Positions 1 through 8,510 of a DNA stretch of 64,000 nt are shown here, piece by piece. Under the pieces are notes generated by a model, which saw only the letters and a list, made by a program, of their open reading frames with translations, did not search any database and was not told where the DNA came from. This DNA is from Pseudomonas entomophila (GTDB lineage: Bacteria > Pseudomonadota > Gammaproteobacteria > Pseudomonadales > Pseudomonadaceae): the NCBI RefSeq assembly GCF_018417595.1, contig NZ_CP070982.1, forward strand, positions 638,501 to 702,500, read 5' to 3'. How positions within the stretch are numbered: the stretch's first letter is position 1; the number at the start of each line of letters is the position of its first letter. The translations under genes and the position numbers were made by a program.

Positions 1-162
1 GATCTATCCCAAGAGGCCCTAGCCGACGCGGCAGGGGTGGACCGTTCTCACATGGGCAAAATAGAGAGAGGGGAGAGAAACGTGACATTCTTGAACATCT
101 TACGAATTGCGGCTGCGGTGCAGTGCAAGCCCTCCGAGCTCCTTATTGACGCTTCGTTGTAG
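1..162 (+). CDS. XRE-family helix-turn-helix regulator, C-terminal part only
   Basis: The frame is open from base 1 to a TAG at 160-162, giving the last 53 residues of a protein that begins outside the window. It reads as a lambda-repressor-like HTH: SQEALADAAG, then the recognition helix around VDRSHMGKIERG, then NVTFLNILRIAAAVQCKPSELL. This matches the usual HTH_3 (Cro/C1) pattern, with a short tail after the domain. It is likely a small DNA-binding regulator of the island. The target and the full length cannot be judged. Confidence 0.75.
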   Translation, partial: DLSQEALADAAGVDRSHMGKIERGERNVTFLNILRIAAAVQCKPSELLIDASL

Positions 163-214
163 CGCACCTTTTACGCCAAATGCTTTGCGGTATTCAGCTT
201 GGACAGAAATGCCC

Positions 215-532
215 TTAAGCAGGCACATTGAAGCGATGACCACAGACTAAACAGCCGTTGTTGGCGAGAACGTGGCGATCTAGCTTATTACCTAATTGCG
301 ACCCGACCAGACAACCTGTTACACCGCATGTCAGACCTCTTAGAATTGCTTTAGATATAGTATTTAAAGGGATGGCTACACCGCTTAGCCGCAAACTAAG
401 TTGTGTTATAGCCAAGGCAGAGCTTACCCCGCCTATAGCACCACCTAACATGCCGATTGTGGCGGTAATTTTAAGGGCTTGGTGGTGAGTAAAAATCTCC
501 GTTGAATTACAGCGAGGGCATTGCAGTGACAT
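215..532 (-). CDS. Small membrane protein with split zinc ribbon and glycine-rich core
   Basis: This 105-residue protein begins with CPRC at residues 5-8 and ends with CLVC near residue 95. The two CxxC knuckles could bind one zinc and bring the ends together. Between them lie two hydrophobic, glycine-rich segments (GMLGGAIGG near 28-36, and a GLTCGVTGCLVGSQLG stretch near 66-81) that look like glycine-zipper membrane helices. Similar zinc-ribbon/glycine-zipper proteins are common on mobile elements, but their role is not known to me. It lies downstream of the ATPase-nuclease on the same strand, behind a strong terminator, so it is probably transcribed on its own. Confidence 0.6.
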   Translation of the reverse strand: MSLQCPRCNSTEIFTHHQALKITATIGMLGGAIGGVSSALAITQLSLRLSGVAIPLNTISKAILRGLTCGVTGCLVGSQLGNKLDRHVLANNGCLVCGHRFNVPA

Positions 533-599
533 TGATGTTCCCCTTCAGTGATTGGTAGAAAGAGAATGTATGGCGGAAATTTTTTGGGTTGTGTGGAGT

Positions 600-690
600 T
601 AAAAAACCACTGAAAAACGCCACCTCTACAGCTTGGCATGAGCTGGAATTGCTCAAGCTCATGCCAAGCTGTAGAGGCAGTGGTTTAAAT
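600..690 (-). terminator. Nested double-hairpin terminator after the ATPase-nuclease gene
   Basis: A perfect 22-bp inverted repeat pairs 623-644 with 656-677 around an 11-nt loop. An outer pair, CCACTG at 607-612 with CAGTGG at 678-683, encloses it, with a 10-nt unpaired insertion (613-622) on one side. Read on the minus strand, the inner stem is followed by a run of five T and the outer stem by a run of six T. It begins a few bases past the stop codon at 695 and should end transcription of that gene. Confidence 0.8.
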
Positions 691-694
691 TATG

Positions 695-3600
695 CTATTT
701 TTTTGATAAATCTAGTACAAATATGTCAATTAGTCCCTTAAGATCTTGTGGCAGCATTTCCTCAACGCTATTTTTTAGAGCCTGAGCGGATGTAATACCA
801 TGATTCTTACGTTCGGCGACTGATTCCGTCTCGCCGAACCAAAGTATGAGGTATATACCCTGTTCCTCCGCCTCTGGATGAATGGCGTAGCGCTCGAAAA
901 GCTGTGTTGAAGCTGCGCTATAGAGCTCTCTGTGCCATTGTCCTTTTACTTCGGTCACAAGTAGTCGTCGTTTCCCATTGATTATTTTTGCGACGGTGAA
1001 ATCACTTCGTTTTTCTGATTTGAGATGGTGTTCAGGAGTTATGATGATATTTTGATGCCTAAGAATTAGGCTAAGCCTTTCAGCAATTATCTCGGTGCAT
1101 GACTCTTCTCCAAGTCTTGCTCCATTGCTATAGAATCGATCTACCGAGTTATATTCGCCTCCAAAAATGTATTTCTGATATTCCTGTAGTTCTTGGATGA
1201 TGAGTTGCCGCAGACTTTCTACGGTAACTATGGAGTCACGATCAAGTGTGTTAACTATATCTCGTGTTGAGGGCGGATCGAATGCTTCCAGAGATTTTTT
1301 ACGAACTTGTGCTGCATGTATGCTCTTCAAGTCTGCGTGTGCATCGTGGAACCTTTCGTCTGAGAGGAGTCGATTTAAAACAGGAATTGCTCTAGCTGGA
1401 GAATCTGAGCTTATTGACCATGAAATCTCGTTCAGGAAGCGATATGCCTTTTCCCCGGCAGGGCTGTCAGTCCCCCATTGGGTGGGCAAATCAACTTTTG
1501 GCCATTGTTCGATAAATGCTCCTAAGATTTTTTCAATTTTTATAGAGTTTAGTTTTGGCCAATGAGTATTGTCATGGCGACTCATATTTCCAGATCGGCT
1601 ACTAAACACATGAACAATATTTCTGTCAGACTGAAGCCAGTTCCAGTATTCTTCTGGAGGGTTTTCAAGGAAATACCAAGCGCGTAAAAGCCAGAAAGCA
1701 CGCTTATGTATGGTTTCCTGGCTATCCACGGTGATAAAATTCTCAGGCATTAGGCCTGAACATCGTTGTAAAATTAAGTCATTTAACTCGTCAGGATCGG
1801 CTTTTTCGATAACGATGTCAAATAGAGCTTCGAGTGGCTCTAAAGCTATATCGCAGTATTTTTTTAGCCATTCAAAAGAAAGCTCATGACGGAGGTTGCT
1901 GAATGCCTCCTCATGTTTTAATAGCCAGACTTTCGCACGAGAGGACCGGGAAGAAAGCTGAGGTTCAACGTATTTTCTCAGGAAGTTTTCTGCGCTCTCA
2001 GCATCGATGAAAAGGAGTCTGTCTACTTCTGTTTTTAACGCGTCTCGCTCTTCGCTGGCGACTGAGCTGTAATGCATGTCTATGCCCGCGCGAAGAGACT
2101 GCAACAAACCGTGCTCAACATTTTCGAGATGGCCTTGGTCTCTAAGAGTTTCTAAGCATGCAGCGTAGAGTATGACTTCAGATTGATCATACTTTGATGC
2201 GCCATGAAGCTCTGAAAGCTCCTCGAGACTAGGTACAGTGGATGATATGAAGCCAAAGCAGTTTCGTAATGATTTTCGCACTAAAGCGTCGTCTTCGAAC
2301 TCTTCCCTTATTTTTTCAGGTTGCATCAGGGCAAGTTCTGCGAAGCGAACTAGTAGACTCCAATGGCGCCCGTTCTCTATTAGTTCGCGGTTGCTTTTGA
2401 TGTATTCAATGTTCTGGGCATGGATATTTTTTTCTCTATTCTTGCGGCGTTTAAATCTTCTGCTTTGCAAAAAACGAGAGGTGTTATGCTCACGGGCATG
2501 GTGAATTGCTGCACGGTTTGATTTAGCCCACTCACGCATGAATGCAGGTTTGATGTTTGCTTGGTCGCGCATGTGGCTACGCAAGTCGTCAGGCCCACGA
2601 TCGCTGCCGGTTCTATAAAGATGGTGGTGCGCTATAAAACTGATCCATAGCTGGGGATTATCTATCAAAAAAGCTAGGTCAATTATAAATCTATGATCTT
2701 TGGCTGTTAACAAAAGACCAGAATGTGAGTATAGGTTGAAATGATGAAGCTGGGTTTGAAATATTTCTTCTCTGTTGGTAATGCTTGAAAATACATGCGT
2801 AATTATTTCATATCGCAGTTTCAGGTCTTTTTGGAGAACATTGACTGCTATGCTTTCGTTTGCGCCATGCTGGTTGTTGAACTTTAAGTTTTTGACCCAC
2901 TTCCAAATCCTGATGGAGTCAAATGGCGAATCAGCAAGCTCAAAATACCGGTCTAGAAGAGAGCCTATAATTTTACTAAGGCCGTTGCGGCATCTGCATT
3001 CAAAAGATTTTTTTCTGCAAGTGCATGCCAAGGATTCGGTTAACGTGTCTAGGACAATTTCAGTGGTTTCTAGGCTAAGTTTCGAGATAAGATCTTTTAT
3101 GAAGTATCGAGAGCCTATGGTTCGCTCACGATACTCAGTATCGGGATAAAGGTGAGCACAAACTCTCAGGAAAGAAGCAATATAAGAGGGAGTGATTGAT
3201 GAAGGAAGCAGCTTTTCAATTATTTTGGCTGAAAGGTTAAGCGAGATGTTAGTGGCTTCGAATATTAGAACTCGCAAGTCCTCAAGATAGTCATAGTCGG
3301 AAATTTCAAGCAGACATTTAATTGCTAATATTCGAGTGTTTTGGCTTTCCTCGGGTGTCAGCAGCAAGTAGCGAAGCTCTTTTGTTAAGAGGTTAGCTGC
3401 GGAGGAGCCTGCCAGAAGCTCAAGTATAAGATTTCGTAAATGGCCGTCGCTTTTTGTCTTTAGTAATAATCTTACGTCCTCAATTGTTTCTCGCGTAAAG
3501 AATCCTGCAACGCTAAATCTCCGCCAGAAGTCATTTCGTCGGAAATATGGGTCGGTTGCCTCGATTTCGACAAGCTTATTAATGAGCAGTTTTTTTGATG

Positions 3601-4711
3601 AGTTCAATAGCTGTGAAGGGTCACCGTTCGCCAGTACTGAGTACGGATCTAGTTCAATTATTTTTTCTTGAGTTGGCTTATCACCCAAGGCGGCCATCCA
3701 GCCAAGAAGGCCGCGAAGTTCATCCCTCACAGCTGAGTTCGGTGCGATAATAGGAAGGCACTTTGCCAAATTTAAGGAGTCGCTTGGATCTATTATTCGC
3801 TTGGTAAAGTAATCGGCGGCGCAATACTCTGCGACGATTTTGTGTACAGGCCGGTGATGATCCACGCAATCGCCAGGTTTAAATAGTCGGGTTGCTAATA
3901 TGCTGCTGTTTGACTCCTGGTGAATAAATAAGGTGTCTAATGCCGGATACATTCGCTCTTCGGTAGATTCGCTTATGCATACACCCTCGGAGCCCGCTAG
4001 AAGTAGTTTTGCGAACACTTCTGAAGCTAGGTCTATCTTTTTACTGGTGCTAAATGTATCTGTTGTTCTAGCCGCGCCAGAATTTACCTCTTTTGCTAGG
4101 CGCTCCACTGCTAAAGAAAAAATAGACTTCTTATCTGGGAAGTGTCGATTGCTTTCAATGTAAGCATCTGCGAAAAGCTTTAAAAACTGAGGGTTCGGAA
4201 GTAGGTCTTGTAAATCAAATCTAGAAACTTCGGAACTGAAGTTCAAAAAGCTTTCTTCAGGTGAGTGATTTTCAAAAATTAGTTTCTGCTCTGATTCCGT
4301 GAACTCACAGAGCCTTACAATGAATGGCTCGCAGCCAAAAAACTCTTTAAAAGCAATGTTGTTAGCGTTTCCCCACTCGCTTGATCTACTGGACAGATAG
4401 ACGTGTGTTGGCTTCGACGATTCCGCTTTGCTTAGTAGCGCGTAAATTCCTGAAGGATCAACCTTGGCGAGTTCATCGAATGCATCAATTACTAATGGGG
4501 AGTTTTCTTTTATTAAGGGGGAGTGCTTGAAACGATTGGCCGTCAGAACGACCGTGTCTAATTTCTGCGCGATACTCTCCATGAGTACCGTTTTGCCAGC
4601 GCCCGGCTCAGCTAGTATTACGACAAATTTTGAGGTTGTTAAGAGTGCGTCTTCGCTGAATAAGTCATTGTTGTTGGATAATTTGCGTGGCAGATAGAAA
4701 TTAGAATTCAT
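695..4711 (-). CDS. STAND/NACHT-like ATPase with C-terminal PD-(D/E)xK-like nuclease domain
   Basis: From the ATG at 4711 the product is 1338 residues. Residues 37-41 are a Walker A (GAGKT, within AEPGAGKT), 74-81 a Walker B (VIDAFDEL), and VYLSSRSSEW near 104-113 is a sensor-like strand. Later, HKIVAEYCAADYF resembles the end of NACHT modules. Most of the rest is helical and repeat-like, with a CxC-x6-CxC cluster at 563-574. Near the C-terminus, D1237, E1254 and K1256 (SDFTVAK...TEVKG) with Q1270 fit a restriction-endonuclease-like active site. ATPase plus nuclease on a mobile island suggests abortive anti-phage defence; that role is inferred. An in-frame start at 4990 would add 93 low-quality residues and was not chosen. 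No close named family is recognised. Confidence 0.8.
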   Translation of the reverse strand: MNSNFYLPRKLSNNNDLFSEDALLTTSKFVVILAEPGAGKTVLMESIAQKLDTVVLTANRFKHSPLIKENSPLVIDAFDELAKVDPSGIYALLSKAESSKPTHVYLSSRSSEWGNANNIAFKEFFGCEPFIVRLCEFTESEQKLIFENHSPEESFLNFSSEVSRFDLQDLLPNPQFLKLFADAYIESNRHFPDKKSIFSLAVERLAKEVNSGAARTTDTFSTSKKIDLASEVFAKLLLAGSEGVCISESTEERMYPALDTLFIHQESNSSILATRLFKPGDCVDHHRPVHKIVAEYCAADYFTKRIIDPSDSLNLAKCLPIIAPNSAVRDELRGLLGWMAALGDKPTQEKIIELDPYSVLANGDPSQLLNSSKKLLINKLVEIEATDPYFRRNDFWRRFSVAGFFTRETIEDVRLLLKTKSDGHLRNLILELLAGSSAANLLTKELRYLLLTPEESQNTRILAIKCLLEISDYDYLEDLRVLIFEATNISLNLSAKIIEKLLPSSITPSYIASFLRVCAHLYPDTEYRERTIGSRYFIKDLISKLSLETTEIVLDTLTESLACTCRKKSFECRCRNGLSKIIGSLLDRYFELADSPFDSIRIWKWVKNLKFNNQHGANESIAVNVLQKDLKLRYEIITHVFSSITNREEIFQTQLHHFNLYSHSGLLLTAKDHRFIIDLAFLIDNPQLWISFIAHHHLYRTGSDRGPDDLRSHMRDQANIKPAFMREWAKSNRAAIHHAREHNTSRFLQSRRFKRRKNREKNIHAQNIEYIKSNRELIENGRHWSLLVRFAELALMQPEKIREEFEDDALVRKSLRNCFGFISSTVPSLEELSELHGASKYDQSEVILYAACLETLRDQGHLENVEHGLLQSLRAGIDMHYSSVASEERDALKTEVDRLLFIDAESAENFLRKYVEPQLSSRSSRAKVWLLKHEEAFSNLRHELSFEWLKKYCDIALEPLEALFDIVIEKADPDELNDLILQRCSGLMPENFITVDSQETIHKRAFWLLRAWYFLENPPEEYWNWLQSDRNIVHVFSSRSGNMSRHDNTHWPKLNSIKIEKILGAFIEQWPKVDLPTQWGTDSPAGEKAYRFLNEISWSISSDSPARAIPVLNRLLSDERFHDAHADLKSIHAAQVRKKSLEAFDPPSTRDIVNTLDRDSIVTVESLRQLIIQELQEYQKYIFGGEYNSVDRFYSNGARLGEESCTEIIAERLSLILRHQNIIITPEHHLKSEKRSDFTVAKIINGKRRLLVTEVKGQWHRELYSAASTQLFERYAIHPEAEEQGIYLILWFGETESVAERKNHGITSAQALKNSVEEMLPQDLKGLIDIFVLDLSKK

Positions 4712-5059
4712 AAGAATCCATCTTGTATTTGCCCGGTCTTGCCGGATAGATTCTGAGCCTGAGTCCAGATAGGCCCGCCCTTCAGAAATCCTACGACATT
4801 TCGCTGTTCGAGGGGAGATCCACAGACGACGGTAAGCACAATCTCGGGTCAATGTGGAGACGGTAGGCTTCCAGCCGGTAGCAGCGAGCTTGGGCTGAGG
4901 GCTGCCCAACAAACGCGGCGAAGAACCAATTTGTAGGAGTTGGGAACCAAATTTTTGGGCTTCGTCGGAACTAAAATCTACAGGTGCCACGGCACTGTGG
5001 TTTTGTTGGCAGTCCCACCTGGGTAGGCTTGTTCTCGTTCGGTGAAGGCGGAGGAAGCC
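4712..5059. other. Divergent control region between ATPase-nuclease and alpA
   Basis: No convincing gene lies here. An open frame continues upstream from the ATPase gene to 4990, but the added residues look unlike a protein start. The region must hold the promoters of both divergent genes. A perfect palindrome GTGCC-AC-GGCAC at 4984-4995 is a candidate operator for AlpA or for the truncated XRE regulator. It is GC-richer than the genes on either side. Confidence 0.45.
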
Positions 5060-5284
5060 ATGGTAATAGTTAACAGCTCAGATCGTGTGTTGCGCTTGAA
5101 ACAGGTTCAAGAGAAGACTGGTCTTGGTCGGTCTACGATTTATGACCGACTTAACCCACGGTCGGCTAGGTTCGATAACTCGTTTCCTAGGCCCTTTAAG
5201 ATCGGGCTATCAGCTGTAGGTTGGCTCGAAAGCGGCATTGATGAGTGGATAGCTAAGCGAGCGTCCAATATTAGTATTTATTAA
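5060..5284 (+). CDS. AlpA-family phage-type transcriptional regulator
   Basis: This is a 74-residue MerR-like winged-helix protein of the AlpA family (Phage_AlpA): RLKQVQEKTGLGRSTIYDRL is the HTH, followed by FPRPFKIGLSAVGWLESGIDEWIAKR, the family's signature wing and last helix. AlpA proteins regulate integrase or excision in cryptic prophages such as CP4-57. The ATG at 5060 is preferred to the GTG at 5042 because GGAGG lies five bases before it. It precedes the replication protein gene on the same strand and so probably controls island excision or replication. Confidence 0.85.
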   Translation: MVIVNSSDRVLRLKQVQEKTGLGRSTIYDRLNPRSARFDNSFPRPFKIGLSAVGWLESGIDEWIAKRASNISIY

Positions 5285-5354
5285 TACTGTCACTAATTGT
5301 CTTTTTCCCGATTCAGCGATTTCTTTTAAGGTGCGGTGGAGAACTAGGTTGATG

Positions 5355-5377
5355 CTCCGGCACTGCCGAGGTTTTTT
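5355..5377 (+). terminator. Possible terminator between alpA and the replication gene
   Basis: A short bulged stem, CTCCGGC pairing with GCCGAG around ACT, is followed by GTTTTTT on the plus strand. It could end or attenuate alpA transcription before the next gene. The stem is short, so confidence is limited. Confidence 0.4.
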
Positions 5378-5441
5378 GCTGCTGGGTATTTTGGTTTTTA
5401 TAAGTATTTATCTTCTCTGAAAGCTATAAGGGGGACGGGCT

Positions 5442-6500
5442 GTGCTTGCTGAGATATTAATGGATGAGGACCTAATAGAGGAGATGGTTGAGGGGCAATG
5501 GGCCTTGATGACCACTACGGAGGGGGATGACCTGTTAATCAAGTCCGATGAGTCAAGTTTGATTTATGATGTGTGCTCCGTGACGCAGGTAGTTATGGGG
5601 CTGTTATCCAAAGCAGAGATGCTTAAAGTAGGTAGAAGCGGAAAGCGCAGCTTGACTCCGCTTGGGCGGAAGACTCTGGAATGTCTTCGTATTGACTTTA
5701 ATCGTCTTGTGGCAGCATTCCCGGGAGGCGCTTTCAATCCCTATGTATACGCATTCGTAGAGGCCACCGGTAGGCTGATGAGTGATGAGGCGTTTTGGGG
5801 TGTGTCTGCCTATCCCGATCGTTTGGTAATGGGCGACGCAGTTAAGGCTTTCAGGATATTAGCTGAGGAGGTTTTGGGGGTTGATGCTGGGGGGGCACTG
5901 AAAACTACTTTGAGAAATGCTGAGCGTAATGCGAGAAAGAATTTGACTGGTCTTAATGCTTACGTAGACGCTTTGCTGGAACGGTATTCGAGGTTGGTGG
6001 TCGTAAGAGTCGATTTAAGATATGCAATCGGAGCGTTTGAGGCTAATGCAGATTTGATTGCTATTGTGAAAAGTGATTTTAATTATTTCTTGAGCTTCGT
6101 AAAAGGGAAGCGATTTGGTAAGGATGTTTGCGGCTATGTGTGGAAGTTGGAGTATGGAGCAGTCCAGGGCTGGCATTACCACGTTCTGTTGTTTTTGAAT
6201 GGTGCGAAGCATAGAGAGGATATTTCCATCGGAAAGGAGCTTGGAGACAAATGGATGGATATCACTCGGCAGAAAGGATGTTATTTTAATTGTAATGCAA
6301 GGAAAGAAAAATATAAGAGGCCTGCTCTAGGAGTGGTTAGCTGGCGTGACTTCGAGAAAGTAAATAATCTCAAAAGAGCGGCAGGTTATCTTGCAAAGGC
6401 AGACATGCTGATACGCCCGAATCTGGCTGGCGGCGAAAGGGCGTTAGGAAAGGGCCGTATGCCTAAAGGGCATTCTGGGAAAGGTCGGCCTAGGCAGTGA
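5442..6500 (+). CDS. YagK/YfjJ-family (inovirus Gp2-like) HUH replication protein
   Basis: This 352-residue protein starts at GTG 5442 behind AGGGGGA. The C-terminal two thirds match the YagK/YfjJ (inovirus Gp2) family: RVDLRYA is followed by GWHYHVLLFLNG with the HUH-type metal pair H245/H247, and GYLAKAD carries the candidate nicking tyrosine Y316 with K319. Such proteins initiate rolling-circle replication or act as relaxase-like nickases. The N-terminal ~90 residues (LTPLGRKTLECLRIDFNRL region) do not resemble a domain I know. It fits with alpA and the integrase as the replication function of a satellite-like element. It ends 18 bases before the convergent unknown gene. Confidence 0.8.
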   Translation: MLAEILMDEDLIEEMVEGQWALMTTTEGDDLLIKSDESSLIYDVCSVTQVVMGLLSKAEMLKVGRSGKRSLTPLGRKTLECLRIDFNRLVAAFPGGAFNPYVYAFVEATGRLMSDEAFWGVSAYPDRLVMGDAVKAFRILAEEVLGVDAGGALKTTLRNAERNARKNLTGLNAYVDALLERYSRLVVVRVDLRYAIGAFEANADLIAIVKSDFNYFLSFVKGKRFGKDVCGYVWKLEYGAVQGWHYHVLLFLNGAKHREDISIGKELGDKWMDITRQKGCYFNCNARKEKYKRPALGVVSWRDFEKVNNLKRAAGYLAKADMLIRPNLAGGERALGKGRMPKGHSGKGRPRQ

Positions 6501-6518
6501 AGCTCACAGCTAAGCAGT

Positions 6519-7229
6519 TTAGTTTTTAGGCGTACCCTTTCTTTTTCTTTGTACATGCTGCGAGACAGCAAGCGCTACGTCTGGATATTCGCGTGCCCAC
6601 CGCATGAGTCTAGTAGTGATATCTTCCGGGGTTTTAAGTTTAAGGGTAGTCCTTTCGTAGTTTACGATATGGTCGGATAGCTCTGAGGCAAGATGACTTG
6701 TTGTCTTCCAGCCATTTTCTGGGCTTTTTTCATTTATGCACTTGATGAAGTAGCTTCGCGATTCTGTATAGACTGAATTTTTTGCCTTCGCTGCTGCTTC
6801 GTTTTTCTCTAATGTATCTATATGTTTGTTTGTAATTATGTCGGATGCTATGCTGGTCGCACCTAGGAAGTAGGCAGACATTATAAGTCCCCAGATAGCT
6901 GCAGGCTGATTGCTCTCCCTGTCTAGCTGATCAGCCATGGTTCGGAAAGTTAGACACATTTTTCCGTAGTAATCTAGGTTGCTGTTATGGTTGAGTATAT
7001 CTTCTTGTAGTTTTTCAAATGCTTTGTTAATGGTTTTTGTCGTATGTTTCTCGTTAAGGATTTTTTTAGAATGTTTTTCTAGTAATTCTGCGTATGGGCG
7101 TAATGAATAGATCTCCATAAAGCGTTCCTCGGCCAGCCCATCGAAGTCGTTGAAGACATCATCTAAGCTTTGAGGTGGATTTGACATTAATGACATTATG
7201 TCGTTGGGGAGTTTTTTATTTTCTTTCAT
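6519..7229 (-). CDS. Hypothetical island protein
   Basis: This is a 236-residue, mostly helical, charged, soluble protein with no signal peptide. I do not recognise a family. A moderately hydrophobic stretch (AAIWGLIMSAYFLGATSIASDII, about residues 108-130) lies in the middle, and the C-terminus is basic (QHVQRKRKGTPKN). It lies 75 bases downstream of the integrase on the same strand, so the two may be co-transcribed. Base composition is that of the island. An accessory role in excision or an anti-phage function are both possible and unsupported. Confidence 0.65.
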   Translation of the reverse strand: MKENKKLPNDIMSLMSNPPQSLDDVFNDFDGLAEERFMEIYSLRPYAELLEKHSKKILNEKHTTKTINKAFEKLQEDILNHNSNLDYYGKMCLTFRTMADQLDRESNQPAAIWGLIMSAYFLGATSIASDIITNKHIDTLEKNEAAAKAKNSVYTESRSYFIKCINEKSPENGWKTTSHLASELSDHIVNYERTTLKLKTPEDITTRLMRWAREYPDVALAVSQHVQRKRKGTPKN

Positions 7230-7304
7230 GGTTTGTTTTCTGCTATGGGACTATTTGCCTTCCCTGGCAAATTTTTATCTGTTTGTCCGAGTTGTAGGCG
7301 CAGA

Positions 7305-8510
7305 TTACTTCGTGATATTGCTCAGAGAAAATTTAGCCCACTCATTCATCAATGCTCTGCGTTTGTCAAGGAAGTCTGATCGAGAATATGCACCTTCGGT
7401 TTGGTCTCGCTCGTCGTGAGCTAATGCTATTTCGCATACTTCTCTAGGATGATTCGTGCATTCATTTGCCCAGTCTCGAAATGTTGATCGGAAACCATGG
7501 CGCGTTATTTCTTTTTCTCCGATGCCATGCAGCAGATTTCGAATAGCATTAGCATGCATCACTCCAGATTTTCCATGGCCAGGAAAAAGGAAGCGACTGC
7601 TTTCAATTTTAGGCACTGCTTTGACAAGCGTGATCACTTGTTCGGGTATTGGAATCACGAAAGGCTTGCGCATTTTCATCCGTTCGCCCGGTAGTGACCA
7701 GAGCCCAGCCTGTAGGTCAAACTCATCCCAGCTTGCGAATCGCACCATGTGCGATCGGGCGCCTGTGAGGATGAGGAGCTGTGCTGCGATTGAAGTTGAC
7801 GTTTCAATGCCCTGAAGCGTTGACATCAATGGAGGTATGTCTTGCCAGCGCATTGCCGTGAAGTGCTCTCGTTTCCGTGCTTTTCTTTTCTCGATTCGGC
7901 TCAGCAAGCTGTCTAGGTGACCGCGCCAGCGTGCCGGGTTTTCACCCTGGCGAAGCCCACGGGCCTTTGCAGCATCCAATACCTGCTCTATTTGGCCCCG
8001 TACCTCGTCCGCTGTCCGGGGCTTAACCGACCAGATCGGTTTCAGGACGGCCAGAACTTCCTCAGTTCCGACTTGATCAGCTGAAAGGGAGCCTATGTGC
8101 TCGAATGCATAGAGTTCTAGCTTTCTGAGCCAGCCCTTTCGCCACTTGTCGGACCAGCTACTCCCATGTGCTTCGCAGTAGCTCTTGGCAAGCGTTTCAA
8201 ACTTGATCCTCTTCGCTTCGCTGGCCTTCTGATGCTCGAGCAAAGCAGCCCGCTCCATGTCACGGGCATGAAGGGGATCGATGCCGTCCACCAGTTGGCG
8301 TCGTTTGGCAGCGGCGTCCAAGCGCGCTTCTTTCAGGCTGACCGTGGGGTAAGCCCCTAACCCCATTTCTCTACGTCGGCCAGCAAGTTGGAATCTGAGA
8401 ACCCAAGATTTTCGCCCAGTGCTTTTCACGACCAGTCGCAGGCCTTCGCCGTCCTCATACGTACCGGCCTCAACCAGATTCTCGACCTGCTTCGGATTTA
8501 GCTTTCCCAT
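7305..8510 (-). CDS. int: Site-specific tyrosine integrase, P4 type
   Basis: The 401-residue product has the N-terminal arm-binding domain of P4-like integrases (GLRLVVKSTGRKSWVLRFQ...MGLGAYPTVSLKEAR) and a C-terminal catalytic domain. R252 (TGARSH), H338-x-x-R341 (HGFR), H365 (LAHDERD) and Y375 (GAYSR) complete the tyrosine recombinase set, so it looks active. The ATG at 8510 is chosen over 8531 because GGAGG precedes it by five bases. Integrases of this type normally sit next to the attachment site, which marks the right edge of the island. A tRNA or tmRNA end was looked for and not found. Confidence 0.93.
   Translation of the reverse strand: MGKLNPKQVENLVEAGTYEDGEGLRLVVKSTGRKSWVLRFQLAGRRREMGLGAYPTVSLKEARLDAAAKRRQLVDGIDPLHARDMERAALLEHQKASEAKRIKFETLAKSYCEAHGSSWSDKWRKGWLRKLELYAFEHIGSLSADQVGTEEVLAVLKPIWSVKPRTADEVRGQIEQVLDAAKARGLRQGENPARWRGHLDSLLSRIEKRKARKREHFTAMRWQDIPPLMSTLQGIETSTSIAAQLLILTGARSHMVRFASWDEFDLQAGLWSLPGERMKMRKPFVIPIPEQVITLVKAVPKIESSRFLFPGHGKSGVMHANAIRNLLHGIGEKEITRHGFRSTFRDWANECTNHPREVCEIALAHDERDQTEGAYSRSDFLDKRRALMNEWAKFSLSNITK

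Noticed and set aside
4712..4990. 93-residue N-terminal extension of the ATPase-nuclease
   Set aside because: Residues are arginine/serine-rich without structure, composition differs from the gene, and the ATG at 4711 leads directly into the P-loop domain. Kept only as an alternative start.
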